Under the pieces are notes generated by a model that was given only the letters and a program-made list of their open reading frames with translations, did not search any database and was not told where the DNA came from. From assembly GCA_037951165.1 (NCBI GenBank), contig JBBDHG010000054.1:3920001-3984000 (forward strand): DNA of 64,000 nt, in the 5' to 3' direction. The DNA is from Lophius americanus (Eukaryota; Chordata; Actinopteri; Lophiiformes; Lophiidae). Below, piece by piece: positions 61,171-64,000 of the stretch; the stretch's first letter is position 1; every line of letters starts with the position of its first letter. Made by a program: the position numbers and the translations under genes.

Positions 61171-61864
61171 AGTTTGAGGGATGCTACAAATGAATAGATA
61201 TCTTGTTAGAAGATAATGATCATGATTGTTTCATAAGGGCTACTTTCCTCTTAGCGGCATATGAGGTTAGTTAGAATTGACTCTGGAAAAGTGAACGTTC
61301 AGAGGGAACAAAAATGTGAATCCACAAACATAAATAGTAATTAAAATGACATTTCTTCAAAGCATTTTCTGCATTATCGTATTCTATGATTGCAGATATA
61401 GCAGGATGCTGAAGTTTGTCCAATGTTGATTATTTTTATGCTGTGGCTCGCTGAAAAAGTCTGTTAAATAACTTTTCAGTCAAAATTCAGAGCTGAAGCA
61501 TCTGAAGCCATCTCCAGTGTCAGTAGGAGGCAAAGGAAGAGCCTAGAGTGAATCATTTATCCATAAGACCCTTTGTGAAGGGTTCCAAAGTACAGTTCTT
61601 ACTCTCTATATTTCATGCTGCATGTTAATCTCAACATCGGTGTATCGTTTTGACATGTGGGATTAAAGTATGACTGATTGCATGTGTACACAAGATTGTT
61701 AGTGCAGGTGAAGTCAGAGTAGAGGATGACTGATCCGAGATCTGGATGAAGGCTGTGGAGTTAGCTGTACAACTGAGCCAGAGGACTGTCAATGTCAGAT
61801 CAGCATCAAAGATGAATCAAAGAATTCTGTCTCTCTTTTGAACAGGAATGCACAGTCTTTGGTG

Positions 61865-61884
61865 ATATATATATATATATATAT
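61865..61884. repeat. AT microsatellite
   Basis: Ten AT units. Confidence 0.95.
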
Positions 61885-62044
61885 ATGCATGTTTGTAATA
61901 CTCCAGATTCAAAAGTCCTTTATTGACATTGTTTAACATACAATACAACTCAGCTGCGCTACTTAGAATGAAGCACAACAATAAGAAATACTGCAATGAT
62001 GTCATAAGAAGTTTTGCAGATGTATATATAGAAAAAATATAGCA

Positions 62045-62360
62045 TTTTGGACATTTTGGGCAGTGTTGAGCAGCGGAAACTGTCTCTAGGGCCTGTGCTT
62101 TCCGGACAGAGTTCACTGGGGTGAAGGCTTTGGGGTAAAACCTGATCATGAATCTGGTGGTTTTTGCTTTGATGGACCTGTATCGCTCTCCTGAGGGGAG
62201 GCAGATGAACTGGTGATGGGGGTGGGAAGTTGAGTTCTTCAGGATATAGACGGCTTTCCACAACAGGAGGCGTAGAGATCGTCCAGGGAAGGCAGAAATG
62301 TGTGTCGTTGGTCATTTTCTGACCTGACTTGATGGCTCTCAGCAGAGCGCTCATTCTATT
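62045..62360 (-). pseudogene. LINE polymerase C-terminus relic, reverse
   Basis: On the minus strand LPSGERYRSIKAKTTRF and RFYPKAFTPVNSV match the LRSGRRYRSI..KT.R..NSFYPKA...LN end of a fish non-LTR retrotransposon. LPWTISTPPVVESRLYP in the neighbouring frame continues it upstream. It is frameshifted and truncated. Confidence 0.65.
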
Positions 62361-63270
62361 TTGCACTCATCTCAGTATTTGATTTCACATTTATTCTGAG
62401 ATGTTCTTCCTGTGTCTGCATTGACTCAAATGCACTGTTCTATTTTAACTTTATTGCACTTGGAACAACGAATACACATCAAAGTTAAGGTGATTATTGA
62501 CTATTTCAACAGCTATCTTTGTAAGGAGTAGCTCACCATAATGTTTTTTTCTTCTTCTTTCAATTCTATTAGAAAGTGGTTGAAAAAATATATTTTGGCC
62601 AATAGCTGCAAAACTGCTTTCAAACTCAAGCTGTGTTAGATTTCCTGTGACATAAAACACATGCCCTGATGTCATTTTCAGATTCCTCTTAATCTGACCT
62701 TTTTTTTCTGTATGTTCCCTTTCACTTCCCTCTATGGATTCTTTTGATTGTCGAGTCAGGAGCCTTGCATAGTTTGGCAGTGAAGTAAAGTCACCCTAAC
62801 CAAACAAAGCATTTTATCTGACGACATAATCCGAGCCCATTTCGCTCGGTTTCCCTCCCGTTGCCCAAGTTCTCTGTGGAGTTTTTTGTTAGTTTTGTTT
62901 TGTCCTCCATATAATTACAATCACGGCTTTAATATAGGAATCTGGAAATATTCAGGGGGGACCCAACTTGTCAAATAGGGATCCTTGGTCAGTGGGTTTA
63001 AAATGCTGCAAAATATGACACCCGTGCATCCCTAGAACAGCAGTACTATAAAGAAGCCAAATATTCTTAAGTGTAATCTTATTGTCTTGTATTGACCAGA
63101 AGAATCTGCCCATGGGGTAAGCCAATATCACATGGCTCGAATTCCTAAAACTAGCATCAAAGCGTAGCCACTGTAAAACCATAATGGACATCGAAACTAC
63201 ACAAACATGCCACAGTTTAAGCATGTTGTTCTCATTACATGCAATGAAGCGTCTTGTGTAAGCTCTAGAC

Positions 63271-63520
63271 TCACTTAAAGGAGCAGTCTGTAAAATGTAG
63301 GCATATCTCTTAACTGGAATATAACATTTTTAACTGTTTTTATTAGAGTAGAATGAGATGAAATTGAATAATTATTTTAGTTTTAGTTTGGAAAACACGC
63401 TTTATAACTCCGGATGGAGCCGGTCTTTTTTCCATAAGCGCTATGTATGTTTGTTCAGTAGCTTGAAGGGAAATATTGAACACTGGCTATAAGAGGACTT
63501 TTTGCGTTCATAATAGAGGT
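63271..63520. mobile_element. probable partial MITE
   Basis: CTTAAAGGAGCAGTCTGTAA resembles the TTAA-ended tip of the element at 42831 and its relatives. CCGGATGGAGCCGGTC and CCATAAGCGC follow. No right tip was found. Confidence 0.4.
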
Positions 63521-64000
63521 GGTAGAAAAATGAAAAAAACAAACAAAAACCTTCACGTTTTCAACAAAAAATACCAGGAATGAGCACGATGATAACGTCG
63601 TTGTTATTTAACTGCTTCGCTTTTTGAAACTGGAACATTGTACATATTATTAGGTACAAGAATATGAAATGGAGCCTGAAAATTCACCATTAGAAAGTCG
63701 CATGAAGACCCGGCTCGTGACACCATTGAGGACAATACAAGTTTAAAACATGTCACAATTTGCATTTGGTCCCACATGTGACTCAAACACCCAACCAGAC
63801 TACAGAAACAAACAGACCAAACTAGATTTTTCATATTTTTCTATCTCCCAAAAGAGCTGGTATAAGATGGACAGCCCCGATTTACATTTTACAATAAATA
63901 CACCATGAGTGACTTTGGTGTACATAAACTGTAAACAAAATATTATGATTATTCTAGATGAGCTTCAAGAATTTACAATTCCTTCATCCAATTTTGAGCG

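Larger units (their letters stand above)
59461..64000 (+). other. epha3: epha3 intron 4 (5' part)
   Basis: It begins GTAAGT. It contains a possible poly(A) signal with an A-run about 115 nt after exon 4, two repeat-free blocks that may be regulatory (60500-60740 and 60830-61170), an AT array at 61865, a reverse-strand LINE relic near 62045-62360 and part of a MITE from 63271. No further exon is seen; the next one (first fibronectin III repeat) must lie beyond the window. Confidence 0.85.

Overview
This is vertebrate nuclear DNA, almost certainly from a ray-finned (teleost, probably percomorph) fish. The three coding segments translate to an Eph receptor tyrosine kinase most like EPHA3, and the DNA between them carries fish-type debris: tRNA-headed short repeats, Tc1/mariner relics, MITEs of teleost type, LINE 3' ends and very many CA/TG microsatellites. 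There are no operons, prokaryotic genes, CRISPR arrays or intact mobile-element genes.

The whole window lies inside one gene, epha3, read on the + strand. Exon 2 is 1930-1994, exon 3 is 12528-13188 and exon 4 is 59305-59460. All three have consensus splice sites, and together they give 882 nt (294 codons) of uninterrupted ectodomain: the end of the N-terminal region, the complete ephrin-binding jellyroll domain and the cysteine-rich region. The signal-peptide exon lies upstream. The fibronectin, transmembrane, kinase and SAM exons lie downstream. Exon lengths (65, 661 and 156 nt) and phases match the conserved Eph layout. Intron 2 is 10.5 kb and intron 3 is 46.1 kb; introns 1 and 4 are only partly seen.

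The introns hold most of the sequence. Repeats include tRNA-like SINE-type copies (765, 9638 reverse, 17900, 40250 reverse, 48799, 49931), relics of four different Tc1-like lineages (21480, 29206, 43862, 57895; more pieces at 40428 and 40786), three non-LTR retrotransposon 3' ends (20300, 50820, 62045 reverse), an inverted pair of one MITE family (52286 and 53171) and a TTAA-ended MITE (42831). Between these lie repeat-free blocks of balanced composition with dense transcription-factor-like motifs. They look like conserved non-coding elements of a developmental receptor gene, but that is inference, because no alignment could be made.

I found no convincing new system. The points most worth checking are an extra cysteine in the ephrin-binding domain, a possible intronic poly(A) site just after exon 4 that would make a soluble receptor, a 44-bp near-perfect palindrome, a five-unit 8-bp E-box array, the inverted MITE pair, a nested repeat insertion and a strong CTCF-like site.
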